Origin: Tricholomella constricta
Lineage: Eukaryota; Basidiomycota; Agaricomycetes; Agaricales; Lyophyllaceae
Direction: 5' to 3'
Length of the DNA: 64,000 nt
NCBI GenBank assembly: GCA_013368375.1
Contig: JAACJP010000029.1
Coordinates: 248,001 to 312,000 of the forward strand
Part shown: in pieces, positions 10,990 to 22,690 of the stretch
Layout: each line of letters begins with the position of its first letter
How positions within the stretch are numbered: the stretch's first letter is position 1
The notes under the pieces: generated by a model
Databases searched by the model: none
The model's input: only the letters and a program-made list of their open reading frames with translations
Told to the model about the DNA's origin: nothing
Program-made: the position numbers and the translations under genes

Positions 10990-11783
10990 AATCATCCTCT
11001 CCATTCCGACCCAACGTTTTATTTCATCATCTTCTTCTCCCTCTTTCCTCACGCAAAGAAATTCCTTTCCCGCATCTTCTCTCCTTACTTGCTTGCTTTT
11101 TATGATGTTCTCGATCACGACGGAAGGAACCACCTCGATAAACCACAAACAACACCCATTTGCATAACTATATATACCATCACACATTTCCAGACCTTGC
11201 ATTTCCCCAATCACCAATCACTAAACACCCCCATATCCCACACCGCTTCAAATTCCTGCAGTCCACATCGCACCCCTCCCCCCTCCCCCCCCATGACTCC
11301 ACCGCTCACCGCTCACGCTCACCCATCGCCACTCACCACTCAGCAAAACACCCCACGCTCCTTCATTCCTTGTAACTTCTAGACTACTCATTCTGTCCCA
11401 TTAGTCTGCGATCTTCTTTGCTCCTTGCCATTCCGTCCGTTCTCTCCGCCCCCACCTCCCCCCTCACTACCTATCTCGTTCTCCATTGCTCGCATCTGGA
11501 TTTGGGACTTGGGATTTTTAACGTTACATATTGATTGGGCTCGGTCACGATCTCTCCCTCCCCTCTTGCTTATAACGTTCTTACCCCCACATATATACCT
11601 CCGCATGTTTATATAAAGCTGAAGATGAAGATGTATAAAGGATTCAGACTGGATGCACTTGCTCCAGCCTCCAGGTCCACGGATTTCTCCCGGAAGATTG
11701 TTGTGTGGCAAATCGGGGTGCCTGCCTGCTCAATGTGAACCGTTCAAAGGGAACGAAGGAAGGAAGGGGTGAGCAAAAAAGGC
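10990..11783. other. intergenic, pyrimidine-rich
   Basis: There is no supported gene. The stretch is rich in C and T, with a C-rich run near 11270-11292 and several short open frames of biased composition. It probably contains the 3' end of the upstream transcript. Confidence 0.4.
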
Positions 11784-11867
11784 TGATCCCTACCCGACTT
11801 GAACGGATGACTTTGTGGAAGCACCAATTAACTGGAATCACACACTCTACCACTGAGCTAAGGGATC
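11784..11867 (-). tRNA. tRNA-Trp (CCA), with a 12-nt intron
   Basis: The minus strand folds as a tRNA. The acceptor stem is GATCCCT paired with AGGGATC, then discriminator A. The D arm is GCTC..GAGT around AGTGGTA. The T arm is ATCCG-TTCAAGT-CGGGT. The anticodon loop reads TTCCAG, giving anticodon CCA for tryptophan. After G37 comes an insertion of about 12 nt containing TTGG, which can pair with the CCA anticodon as expected for eukaryotic pre-tRNA introns. The mature length is 72 nt before CCA addition. The pair closing the anticodon loop is A-C in this reading, which is slightly irregular. A second copy lies at 22244-22325. Confidence 0.88.
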
Positions 11868-12398
11868 ATGACGGTATCCGCGCCGTATTACCTTATGATC
11901 CTCTTTACTAATCCAATCGTCTAATTGCCCCTCTCTCTGTCTCTTTTCTTCAATCCTTATACGCTCGCATCATTTTGAGAATGACTTGGCAGTGAACACC
12001 GTTAAAGGTTAAATAGTTTGACACGCCAGCTAGTTGACTGCCGCATACCAGAGTCTCTCTGAATAAAGGGAAATTGCGAAGGCATGGATTTTTTTTTGCA
12101 TCATAGAGTCATTGGATAAACCATTCTTACGCCTGAAGGATCACAAGGATATTAGTATGACACCTCCGCGTCCAGATCATGTTGCCCTCTACCCGCCCAT
12201 CATGAACGATCCACGACTCTATGAATAGTTGGGAACCCCGCCCTTTCCATACCTCGCCGGTAGAGCATTCCTTTGAGCGTCAACGGCGGTGAGAAATGCT
12301 GATACATCTTGGATAGGACACGCGGAAGCCTGGTATGCAAAGATCAAGGCCTCGTCCTGGTAAGAACATTCGTTTCGCCACCGAGCTCGTGTACTCAT
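11868..12398. other. intergenic spacer without visible gene
   Basis: Between the tRNA and the eEF2 remnant I see no coding or structured element. A run of nine T lies near 12090. Confidence 0.35.
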
Positions 12399-15300
12399 TT
12401 AAGGCTTGTCGTAGTAAGTATCAAGCGGCGGAATGTCAGGCTAAAAAGGGGCAAGTCAACTAGTGATACACAGGTCATGAGCAGTGAACCGACCTTGAGA
12501 CCCTTGCGAACACGGATTTTAGTCACAAGCTCTTTGAGCTTGGAACCCTTGTCGAGGGGAGCTACGAAAATAGGAGGGTCAACGATACAGCGAAGTCGAG
12601 GTCAATCTAGGACTTACATCCAGGCATAACTTCCCAGTGGTCAAAGACGGTCTGCGGGGAGGCCTGTCCAGCAGTGTGTGAACGCAGCTCTCCGTTGAAA
12701 CCGAAGGACTCGTTGACAGGGAGATACTAAGCCTTTACGGTGAACATAGGCGTTCCCGGTCTCTGCTGTTCGCTGAAGACCTGACCACGGCGCTTGTTCA
12801 AACAGCTGTAGATACCGCCGATGGCGTTTTCAGGGCATTGAATCTCGACTTGGGGGCAACGTTAGTCATACCATGGGACAAGGAAATAAGTCACACCTAC
12901 CGAGGTATATGGGTTCTTGCAAGGAAGGCGTTGCAAGCAGACACGCGGCATGGCAAGCACATCGCATGGGGGGGAGGAGTTGTCCACCACCGATATATAT
13001 AGCGTCCGCCTGTAACTATGAAACTTGGTGAGAAGCCAGCCGATGTGGATATTGACACGTCGGGAACATACTGTAACATCGATAACGTTGAAGCGGACGC
13101 CGCGCATGTTTTCTTCGGCGCAGACACCTTCTCTTGTGGCCCATTGGAAGGCAGCGATACAAGAGTCCTTAATTGAGTTCAGGTATTGAACTCCCTTCGT
13201 AACATCAACCAACAAGTTCGGGCCAGTGGTGTCGGGGCCGAACGCCCAAATCTTCCTGGCGTCCGTGACGTCCCAGCCATACTCGTCAGCAAGGACACGG
13301 GCGCGAAGTTTGAAATCGTCACGAGAGCTGATCTTGCCGTCCTCAATGGCCTTCGTAAGCTCTTCACCGATGGGCAAAGCCTTAACATAGAAACTATTGT
13401 GCTTGTTCTGCGATTTGGACAGGGCAACGATGCTGGACTCGGCCTTGACTGTCTCAAGGTAGGGCATGACAGGGTCCGAAACCTTGAGAGGAACACCAGC
13501 ATGGTCTTCTTGCAGATCCTAATGACAGATTTAACATCATGATTCACGAAAGAAAAATAACCTATCATATCTTCAAGCAAATCTCCAAGTGGAGCTCACC
13601 AGCATCAGCGACAATGTACTCACCAGTTTCGGAAATCCATGCTTGTACGCAAGGATCGGACTTGAAGAGACGCTTGAGACCTCCGACAAGCTTGGGAAGA
13701 TCGCCAGCGTTCTTGACCTCGACAGCGACCTGAACGACGGGTGAGACGGAAAACCTCATGACCCTCATGTTGTGGGCCGTCTCCGAGGTGGTCAGAGTGC
13801 CGCTCTTGAGGAGGAATTGATCGATACCGACGAGACCGACGATGTTTCCGGCAGGGCAATCGTCGATTTGCTCGATGTAACGACCCATCATCAACACGGT
13901 ACGCTGAATGGACTTGACGAACAAGTCCTCCTTCTTTCCGGGAAGGTAATAGGGTCCTTGGATGCGAATCTTAGGTCCAGAGCGGACAGTGCCAGAGAAG
14001 ACACGACCGAACGCGTAGAAGCGGCCCTTGTCCGAGGTGGGTACCATCTTGGAGACGTAAAGGACGAGAGGTCCCTTGGGGTCGCAGTCGCGGATACCAT
14101 TGGCGGACTCGTCGTCCATGGGATCCTCGTAGAGAGTCTCCACACGGTACCGCTGAGCGGTGGCGGGGGAGCGAAGGTTAATGACAATCATCTACAAAAG
14201 GGCCTCACCAGCGGGAAGGAATTTACGCATGACAACCTTGAGCAGCGCCTTGCCCTCCAAGTCACGCTCGTCCGCAGCCAATTTCACATCAAGTTTCTCG
14301 AGCATAGGGCCGATCGCATCCTTCTTGAAGTTCATGACGGCATCAAAGACCTTAAAGATGGGGTCCAAAACGAACTGGTTGAAGGCGCGCTCGAGCTGTT
14401 TGTCCTCATGTGTACCGTTGGTAGTCCACTTGCGAGTGGCAGGATTGAAGTACTTGTCACCCCACAGCTTGCCCATCATCTTTTCCTTGTTTAAGCCGAA
14501 CTTTTTAGCGTAGCGGTTCGCAAACTGACGGAGAGTGAAGCCCCATCCGTGAAGGCCAGAGCCGAACGCGGCGGTGCCCTTGTCGGGGTAAATCTGAACG
14601 TCACCAAGAGCTTCGTCATGGTGAGTGGAAATGATGACGTTGACGTTCTCGATCGTCCGCTGAAAAGACTGGAAGAGAGACTCCTTGTCGACCTGAAGCT
14701 CCAGCAAAGCACGATCGACCTTGTTGATGATAACGACGGGTTTGATACGTTCACCAAGGGCCTGGCGCAACACTGCCTCTGTTTGCACGCAAACACTTTC
14801 AACGCAATCCACGACGACGAGTGCGCCGTCAGTAACACGGAGGGCGGCCGTCACTTCGGATCAGAAATCAACGTGGCCCGGGGAGTCAATCAAATTGATC
14901 AAAAATTCATTGCCTGCGGATCGGGTGAGCAGATCGAGAAGAATGAAAACCAATGTTCAAGCGCACCCTCCGTTTTCTGTTTAATCGCCGGAACGTCTTC
15001 CTTATTGACCTCGAAATACATTGAGATGGCGGTAGACTTGATCGTGATCCCATGTTCTTTTTCGTCTTCTCGGATATCGGTGAAACGCAGGTCCTTACCA
15101 GACATAATGATACCGGCTTTCGACACGAGCGAATCGGTAAGGGTGGACTTTCCATGATCGACTTTCAAGTTGAGTCTTGAAGTGAGATTATCGATACAAA
15201 GCTATTGATACTAAGTATGCTCACCGTGAGCAATGACACTCATGTTACGAATATTTGTGGGCCTGTCCATGAGTCCCCGCACCTGATCTACAATCGCGAT

Positions 15301-15442
15301 TCCTTGTAAGCAAACAAGAGATAGAATGCCCCGACAACGAGGATATCAAATTAAGCGACTCGCCTACTGTAAAGTTACTGAGGAGTCATCGGGCGCATCG
15401 ATCAGGATAAAAATTGCATCAAATGGCGGACATTTACACCAT
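12399..15442 (-). pseudogene. eEF2 (translation elongation factor 2) pseudogene, ten exons retained
   Basis: eEF2 is the GTPase that translocates the ribosome. The exon model, 5' to 3', is 15438-15442, 15364-15377, 15225-15287, 14967-15161, 13571-14913, 13072-13518, 12901-13015, 12618-12848, 12494-12561 and 12399-12440. It gives 841 codons, close to the usual 842. The G-domain motifs HVDHGKST, DSPGH and NKVD are clear. It is broken, however. There is TGA at 14861-14863 in the G domain (DF-stop-SEV), TAG at 14192-14194 (EALL-stop-MIVI), and an extra TAG at 12727-12729 (VKA-stop-YLP). The donor after 13571 reads AT instead of GT. The domain IV loop that should read LHADAIHRGGG reads [11 protein letters not shown], so the diphthamide-acceptor His is gone. 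The second intron starts GC. Because introns are kept, it is a DNA-level duplicate and not a retrocopy. A working eEF2 must exist elsewhere. Confidence 0.93.
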
Positions 15443-16185
15443 GGTCTCTAGCAAGCACTGAGAAGTAATTCAAATGAGCTTATTGCAGAATTAAAGCAAT
15501 CGCTGCGGGGGGTGGCTTGGATCACCTTCAATGGTGGTGCCAAGGGCTGAGCAGAGCGACACTGTTGATTGTCTGGAGAACATCACAAAGTGGGTTGTTG
15601 CAATTACACTTGTTTGGTCAGGTTATCAGGATTTTGGAATGATTGTGGAGGATTGTAAGTAGTTGAAAAGCGGGGTACACATTGAAAATTACGATTGAGC
15701 AGAACAATGTCAAGAGGTTTGCCTTTTGTATAATGGTTTTGGCTTCGCCGCCACGGTCGCTGCATACCTTTGGAATTTCAACGGAACATGATATTTCTCT
15801 TCAAAGATAGATTAGATCAAAAATGCATTCATCTCTTTCTCGCGCAATATTATGATGAGCGCACATGAGCAACCGCACACCGTTAGCCAACCGTTAGCGG
15901 CGGCCGTGCGCTGGGACAATTTGTCCCAACACAACCCCATCAGCGCGGAAGTATAAGGGAAGCAGGAAAGAAAAAATAGAGAGAGAAAAATTTAGGAAGA
16001 GGGGATAGATACCAGACCGAGAGAGCGACAATGACGAAGATGTAATGGAAGAGGGAGGAGTTTAGTAAGGATGTCGGCGGCAACTGCAGTGTAGCTTGAC
16101 CGACCCTAACCCTAATTATCAATACACACCCTCACCAACACGTTTTCGCTGTTGTCTTTAGTCTTGACCGCCGTCGTGGACGACG
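15443..16185. other. shared upstream region of the eEF2 remnant and the Sec2-like gene
   Basis: This divergent spacer of about 740 bp has no supported gene. It contains an 8-bp-arm palindrome, TGGGACAATTTGTCCCA, at 15912-15928, nearby repeats of CCGTTAGC at about 15880-15900, and a short telomere-like CCCTAACCCTAA around 16104-16116. Any promoter role is inferred from position only. Confidence 0.4.
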
Positions 16186-17987
16186 ATGATCCACTTCCCG
16201 TCATCGCTGCAGCACGCCGGCACCGTGCCCCGCCGAACGGACAGCCTCAACCTCAACGCCACCCAGCAGAAGCTGCCGTCCCACCAGATCTTCCTCACCG
16301 TCGAAGAGGAGCTGCACGATGCCCGCCGCGTTCACTCCCATGGCCAGGAGGAGGACCTCCGCCTCGCCCTCAACATGCTCATAGATCGCCTATCCCAGCT
16401 CGTATGTGCTTAATCACACTATGGACAGTGGACTGCCGAGCTAATAAAGAGACTGATCATGGTGCGATCAGTCGACGCAGCTGAGCGACGCCTACAAGAC
16501 CAACGCTGAGCTCGAGGTCCAGCTCAACGTCGCCAAATCTAATCTACAGCTCGTCATCTCAAACAACGAGATGCTTGAGGACGCTCTGAAGCGCGATTCC
16601 TCGGGGTATGCAGCACAGAACGTCGGGTGGCGCCGCTCAAGCGCACGAACGCAGAGCACCGACGACGTCGGACTCCACCAGCAACAGCAACAACAACAGC
16701 ACCATCCAACGAGCTCAGGCGAATACACGCCGACGCTGGACTCGCCCGCGCAGGAGAGCAGCCGGTTCTTCAGGTTCCGCTTCACGGGCTCGAGCCCGAA
16801 CCCATCGAATAGTAGTGCCAGCAGCAGCCGGCCCGGCACCCCGCACGACGGGCGGTCTCCTGCCATACCCGGGGTGGGCACGCTGCAGCATCTTAACTCG
16901 CCGTCGCTACCGGTGTTGCCGAGCCACCCGAGCAAGGAGAAGGAGCAGCTGGAGGAGTTGGAGCGCGAGCTGGAAAAGGAGAAGGAGCAGAGGAAGGCGG
17001 CGAAGGAGGAGAAGGAGGCGCTTGAGGCGGAGCTGGAGTCGTTGTCCCAAGCCTTATTTGAGGAGGTATGTGTCTGTTACATTCGATCCTTTACTTTACA
17101 CGATCCGTCACCGTCGTCTCCGTATCTGCATCTTCTCCGTCATCTCGACCTTCACACTGACGTATATACTCTCTCAGGCCAACAAGATGGTCGCCTCCGA
17201 GCGCATCCGCCGCGCCGACATCGAGGACGAGCTGAAAGAAGCCAAGCTCGAGAAAGAAGCGCTCCGCAGCGCACTCCGGCTCCTCGAAGGCGAGAACGAG
17301 AACCTCCGCCTCTCCAGCTCCGGCTCCGAATCGGGCAGCACAGCGAACAGCCCCTTCGTCCCACCATCCAACGTACCCACCACTTCCACTTCCACTTCCG
17401 CTCCCATTGTCCCTCGGACTATAACAGTTACGAAGACAGGGGCAGGCGCCGATGTCCCTGTAGTCAACCTCTCATCCGCTTCGCCGATAACGCAGCACCT
17501 CCCTCCCTCGCTCTCGTCCCTCCCCACGCGCCTCCCTCCACCGCCCGAACCCCTGGGCATACCCACAACGCCATTCGACTATGACGCGACGTTTGGGGGA
17601 ATGGACACTGCGACGCCGCGGAGGACTGTTCGGCCGTTAGAGGAGGAGGAGGAGAGCCTTTCTGCGCCTGCGCCGGCGGAGGCGGATGGAGGGAAGGGAC
17701 AGGGGAAGGGTGATACGGATGAGGGAGAAGAGCCTGAAGATAGGAAGGCGGAGGATGTGGTGCCGCAAAAGGAGGATACGAAGGCAGAGGAGAGGAGGGA
17801 GGCCGAAGAGGCGGAGAAGGTCAAGGAGAAAGAGGAGAAGGAGAAGACGATACCGGAACTCGGTATGACGCAGCACAAACCGCCATCGCTCCGCTTCCTC
17901 CCGCACGAGCATGACCCGTGGGCGGACGCGCCCTCCGCTACCACGGCGCGAGTTGGCGCCGTGATGAGCTTGGGGGACGCAGTCTAG
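16186..17987 (+). CDS. Sec2/Rabin-type Rab guanine-nucleotide exchange factor, 3 exons, 539 residues
   Basis: Sec2-family proteins activate Sec4/Rab8-type GTPases on secretory vesicles through a parallel coiled coil. The exons are 16186-16401, 16472-17065 and 17178-17987, all in frame with GT/AG borders. The key evidence is the heptad-rich segment that crosses the second intron: ESLSQALFEE joined to ANKMVASERIRRADIEDEL. This matches the exchange domain pattern of Sec2 and Rabin8. Upstream lie a poly-Gln run and a Ser/Pro-rich linker. A long Glu/Lys/Arg coiled coil covers about residues 195-270. The C-terminal third is disordered, rich in Pro, then Glu and Lys, and ends ...VGAVMSLGDAV. The start ATG at 16186 gives a frame that continues cleanly into the spliced gene. 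Confidence 0.85.
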
Positions 17988-18795
17988 CCCAACCGGGCTG
18001 CGGTGCGGTGCGGTGCGGTGTCGACGTGGGGTATGGGTGTGTGTACTGTATTTATCCGTGCAGGGAGCTGAAAGGGAGGGAGGGGTTCTTATATCTCTGG
18101 AGTCTGGAGACATGGCGTCGTGCTTTTTGCTTTCGCGCACATATGTTATATATTCCTGCATGGGCATAGGAAAGCCGCAAAGAAGTTTCAGGGGCTTGCG
18201 CGCATACATACGGCTTTGGCGTAGGACCAACTGGGACGATGCATTGAGGCAGGTACTTGCAATTGCAATTGGACGGATATCCGTTTTTGTGGCATTTTAG
18301 ATGTGCTGTGTTGTGTCGACTTGGGTGAGACGTGCCGTCCGAAGTTGATATTGATGCAGATGTGGCGTAGTGTATATGTATCTGGAAATCTTACTGCAGT
18401 TTCATAAATCGTTGGATGTGGTATATAAGAATAAAAAAATGATTCGTTATCAATGTAGTTGAGGATGAACGTCCCCGGTGGACAAGGGCAAGTGGCGGCT
18501 CGGTATACAATTGAAAGGCTGTAGAATTGGATTAATTCTTCCCTCCTCCTCCCCATCCCAAGGGTCTCCTCTGGCACTGGAGAACGATCCTTCAATCTGA
18601 GTAGAAATCTTATATTCAAGGGTAGTTAGATCAAGGCTTGAAGGGCCCCTTTGCCAGGGCGCCAATTTATATCGAATGAAATATCTCGATTCATTCCTCG
18701 ATGAAGAGATATGGGAATAGGACGTGCGGGGAGAGATGGACGATGGCAGTACATACGCGGCATCTATGAAGCCCACGTTTTACCAGCCGGTCCCT
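17988..18795. other. intergenic spacer
   Basis: Downstream of the Sec2-like stop there is a GGTGC repetition (about 18000-18020) and no supported gene. Short open frames on both strands lack motifs. Confidence 0.4.
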
Positions 18796-19923
18796 TCACC
18801 GATCTATGAACACCATGTACAATACACCCATTGCCACCAGCATCGGCATGCGCCGCTCGGACAACCCAGCAAAAGCCTCCCTACCGCCGTCGCACCTCAG
18901 GACTATTTCTACCCCCTTCAGCTCCGTGTACACCCCCGATCGGGCCAGGGCCTGATCAAGAGCGGGCCAGAACGCGTATTCGTCGACGGTGTCCACGTCG
19001 CGCGGGGTGAGATGCATAACCCCGGTGCCGTATAAGTCGACGTCAACTTTGAGATGCTCAAACGCGCAGGCATCGCGGGGGGTGGCCCCAGCGAGCGCTT
19101 GCGCGAGAGGCGGCAGCGGGTCGCACGCGCGAATTTGGCATGAATAGTCAAGAAACGCAGGGCTGGGAGCGCGCTGAACGAGGAGGGGAACCTAGTAAAT
19201 GAAGTTTGTGATCTTGAAGTGGAAAATATGGCCAGTAAGCACCGGGTTTGTTTGGAAGTTGAAGCAACAGCACACACATTTCGTTTCTTCACCGCAATTA
19301 TACCAGACGACGCGCTGTAGCGATTGTCCTGCCGCCTCCATGATGGTGCCTGCGAAACCATGGTCCCCATAAAGATCAAGTTCTTTAAGGCGCGACAGCT
19401 TCAAAGAGGAACGCGGCGGATCTGTCAATGTGGTGCCAATGAGGTGCCTCCCACAAGCCGGAGAATCAAAAGATTTCGAGTGACTCCAGATACCCCGTGG
19501 GACCCTGTGGTGAAGAAAAGAGATGCACCCAGAGGTCCCAAATCAAGAGGGCGCCGATGGTCCCTCTCAATTCTCATGAGCTTCAGGTTCAGGTTCTTCA
19601 GGCATACGGATCGCCCAAAAAGGCCTATGGGCACATTTAAATTTTGCTACATTATCGAGAGTGATGGACGGAACTGATAAGTTGAGAATTGTGGACCTCA
19701 AGTCCGCAGGGAGTTTTCTTGCTGAGGCCGAAGGAGTGTAAATTATGCAATGTCTGGAGGAGGAGGGGTGCCAAAGTATCCTCGCATGTCATCCATTCGG
19801 GATCATCACGGGATGGACGAAAGATTGGGAAACGAGGGAACGTTGTTTGAGACTGTCGATATCCTGCGAGAGCTTGTCGAGAATAGTAGAGATGATATCT
19901 TCAGGGATGAACGTTATGAACAT
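18796..19923 (-). pseudogene. F-box protein pseudogene (left copy)
   Basis: On the minus strand this begins MFITFIPEDIISTILDKLSQDID, clearly the same F-box start as the genes at 60474 and 63865. Soon after (QSF near 19830) about 150 bp present in the 60474 gene is missing, joined at a short shared TCTTTC/TTC, and the frame is lost. Later blocks still match the intact relative. These are SRLKELDL and FAGTIMEAAGQSLQRVVW around 19290-19400, and REAFAGLSERRMPML near 18850. They lie in different frames. F-box proteins recruit substrates to SCF ubiquitin ligases. This copy cannot make a full product. It lies just downstream of the intact oxygenase on the same strand. Confidence 0.88.
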
Positions 19924-20297
19924 CGATGAAAGTTAACGTGAGCAACATCGGGGTTTGTTTGAAGGCTGCGGTTGGCCGATCGGATCGCAGGTCGTTGGAA
20001 TACCTCATGGTTGTATAAAAACCCGGCCGCGGAACACCACGTTCAGCAGCTTTGTTGGAGGCGTCCATTAGCCGAGGGTACTTACACCATCAAAGACACT
20101 CGGAATATATATATACTGTACATCCGGTACTATATTACATCTTATCATCCAGTACCATCCGTCCGTCCGTTCCATGCCCGAGTGCCGAGGGACAATCCAA
20201 TCTTCAATCGTACATGTATGTACAACCGCGCAGCTGTATATGATCTTCTAAGAAGAAGGGCGGCAGAGGATAGAACATCCAACCACAAAAAACAATA
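19924..20297. other. spacer between left oxygenase and left F-box remnant
   Basis: This 374-bp stretch, read in reverse, resembles 63505-63864 between the right oxygenase remnant and the third F-box gene. Shared landmarks are a ATATATATACTGTACATCC block, a GTCCGTCCGT-type repeat and ATTCCGAGTGTCTTTGA. It marks the duplicated unit and presumably holds the F-box promoter. Confidence 0.6.
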
Positions 20298-21865
20298 TCA
20301 ATACGCGCTCCCGGCGCGAGGCAATCCCTCCGGGAAATACTTCTTGAACAACGCCGGGTAGTGCTGCTGTGCAACGTCGGGATGGCTCCTGTAAGAAAGG
20401 GGTGGCGAACGGGTCAGCGATCTTTAAGGAAAGGAACTTGGGGGAGGAGGGAGGGGGAGAGGACGGTGGACGTACTTTACTCTCCCGATAAGCCCTACCT
20501 GCCCGGATGGCTCGCGGTCGAATTCCGAGAAATTGACGGCTGGAAAGACGAGCGGAGTTGTCGATACATAAGTGTGTGGAGAGAAGAAAAAAAAGTTGAT
20601 GTGCAACGCACAATCGGTGGCGGCGACTTTGCCTCTTCCCTCCTTGAGCTTGAGGATCTCGGGCGGGACTGCAGAAAAGCACAAAAGCACAAAAGGAGGT
20701 ATAGTTTAGGCGACAAACGAAACAAAGGATGAGAGGAAGGGTTACTTACATTCGAGTGTCTTCTCAGCAAGCTTCACGTCGAGGCTGATGTTCTGGAAGA
20801 AGGGCACTGAGTAACGCGGGAGCGTAGGTTCGCCCGGTGCGCCTCGCGGAGAGAGGACGCGGTGCGAAGTGGCGCGTGCCAGACCTTGAGTGACGAATTC
20901 GAGGGCTGTTAGCAAGATATAGCATGGTTAGTGGTGTTGGCTGTATAGAAAGATGGAGATAGAGATGGACCTTTGCCGATGTTGACGACGAACGTTCCTG
21001 GGATGGGAGGCGCGTCGATCCATTCGCCGGTAAGGTTTTGGACTTGGAGACCTTTGTGCGCCGAGGCTTGAAGGAGCTGTCAATAATCCAATGAGTCATT
21101 TGCATTACATGGTGGAGGAGAAGGGAACGTACGAAAGTCAAGAACCCTGCATCGTAATGAGGTCCGACGCCTTGATCGTCCGCGTTTGGGTCCGTGACGA
21201 TGGGATACTGCACGATCTTGGCCCGATGCTGCATGTTCTCCTCCGTGTCGTAGAAATAGTTCAGCGCGTCTGGTGCGAGGCCGAATGATTCTGAAAGAAG
21301 GGATATGAAGGTGTAGCTGAGGGCTTGTACCTGGTCGAGATATCGTTCTAGCGTCGCGCGGAATCCCGGGATGAGCGACTCCTCCGGCCACTGGAAACAG
21401 AGTTGTATGTATCAGCCACCACAAGAAGATGACGACTTAAGACGAGCAACACACCTGCGACGGACCCCAAAGCCTCCAATACTCCGGCACATCCTCGCCC
21501 TCCCTCCAGCGCGTCTCATGCCTCGTCGCAAAATCAAACTGTTCCCTATGATCGACTTTATCTTTCGTCAACTCCGCACCAAGCCTCGAGTATCCCAAGA
21601 AGTGGGGCGAATGCACCATCCGGATCTTCTCCTTCTCCTCCTGGGGCAGCGCAAAGAGCTTCGGAATGTAGTGTATGAGCTCTGCGATGTCCTGCTGGGA
21701 AACGGGTGAGTTGGCGAGGTAGAGGAAGCCGACGTTGATCAGGGCGTGTCGCAGCTGCGCTATGAAATCGGGCTTGGAGGACTCGAGCAGGGCGTAGTCG
21801 AGGATGGGGACGCTGGAGAAGTTGGCGCCGTTGCTGGACGAGGGGGAGTCGCTGCTCGAGGACAT
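20298..21865 (-). CDS. 2-oxoglutarate/Fe(II) oxygenase (isopenicillin-N-synthase-like), 7 exons, 380 residues
   Basis: This is a soluble non-haem iron oxygenase that would couple 2-oxoglutarate decarboxylation to oxidation of an unknown small molecule. The exons are 21455-21865, 21133-21390, 20971-21076, 20750-20905, 20612-20668, 20476-20539 and 20298-20388. They total 381 codons including the stop, with every intron GT/AG. The N-terminal DIOX_N-type region begins after a Ser-rich leader with VPILDYALL. The iron triad is visible: H215-x-D217 in VGPHYDAGF and a distal His near 273 in SHRVLSP. The 2-oxoglutarate-binding Arg lies in PRYSVPFF near 290. The C-terminus ends ...FPEGLPRAGSAY. A disabled relative lies at 61977-63504 on the other strand. 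The substrate cannot be told from sequence. Confidence 0.92.
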
Positions 21866-22243
21866 GGTGGCTAGGGGCTGGAGGATCCGGGACAGGCTTG
21901 GTAAGTATGAGCAGATGGACAGACGCCAATTGGATATTCTTACTTCTGTAGTACATGGGAAAAGTATTCCGCTTTTCGGTCATCTGTCAGAGACAGTGAC
22001 CACTACGATGAACTATCAGGCCAATTTAAAGTGAAAGAAACTCTGATACGGCGGCTTGATGATGAGATAAGACCGCGCATACTTGGGTTACAATGTCGAT
22101 TAGAAGGCGAATTTTGCGCAGAAGTTACTGAAGAATGTCGATAATTAACATACCCAAAGGCAACTACAATTGATACTCGCGAAAACTGAGGTTATGGTCC
22201 AGCAATTCGACGATAGATCTACTTGTCACGAACCACAAAAAGG
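21866..22243. other. upstream region of the left oxygenase
   Basis: No gene is seen here. The part 21960-22015, read in reverse, matches 61850-61900 before the right oxygenase remnant. Both share a block of roughly 38 bp (GTCAGAGACAGTGAC...CACGATGA) with the start region of the USE1 gene at 54177-54215. Confidence 0.5.
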
Positions 22244-22325
22244 TGACCCCTACCCGATTTGAACGGATGACTTTGTGGAAGTACCATCGCTGGAATCACA
22301 CACTCTACCACTGAGCTAAGGGGTC
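22244..22325 (-). tRNA. tRNA-Trp (CCA), second copy, with a 10-nt intron
   Basis: The arms are the same as in the copy at 11784-11867: anticodon CCA in TTCCAG, with an intron containing ATGG opposite the anticodon. The acceptor stem is GACCCCT paired with AGGGGTC. It differs from the first copy at one pair (C-G instead of T-A), so the stem is kept by a compensatory change. The T loop is TTCAAAT rather than TTCAAGT. Confidence 0.88.
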
Positions 22326-22690
22326 TACGCCACTCCATGCCAGAAATGAATAGCCGGCGACGTGATGCCGACGCGTTTTATAATTGACGACCTCGAGTCG
22401 CAACTGTAATTGCTCGAATTCTCATGTGCCCTTCTTGGGTTGAGCATTTCAGGCGAATCAAACGTTCTGATAGACATCTCCTTGGGTCTGCGGATCCTAT
22501 CATGGTCAATGATTTTCGCCTTCCCTCGATCAATACTTGACCCCACTAAATTGGCATCTTGGCTTCATCTCTAATAGTCGACCCTGACTGTCTACGGACG
22601 TCATACGCCGTGGTGAGATGTCAGCATCCATTCAAAAGACAGCCATCCCAGCGGAGATGAACCCATTCGCCCTTGCGTTTCACAACAACA

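Noticed and set aside
13186..15157. Long plus-strand frames (for example 13772-14494 and 14549-15157)
   Set aside because: They are antisense to the eEF2 exons, a known artefact of codon bias.
16104..16116. Telomere-like CCCTAACCCTAA
   Set aside because: Only two units; too short for an interstitial telomere claim.
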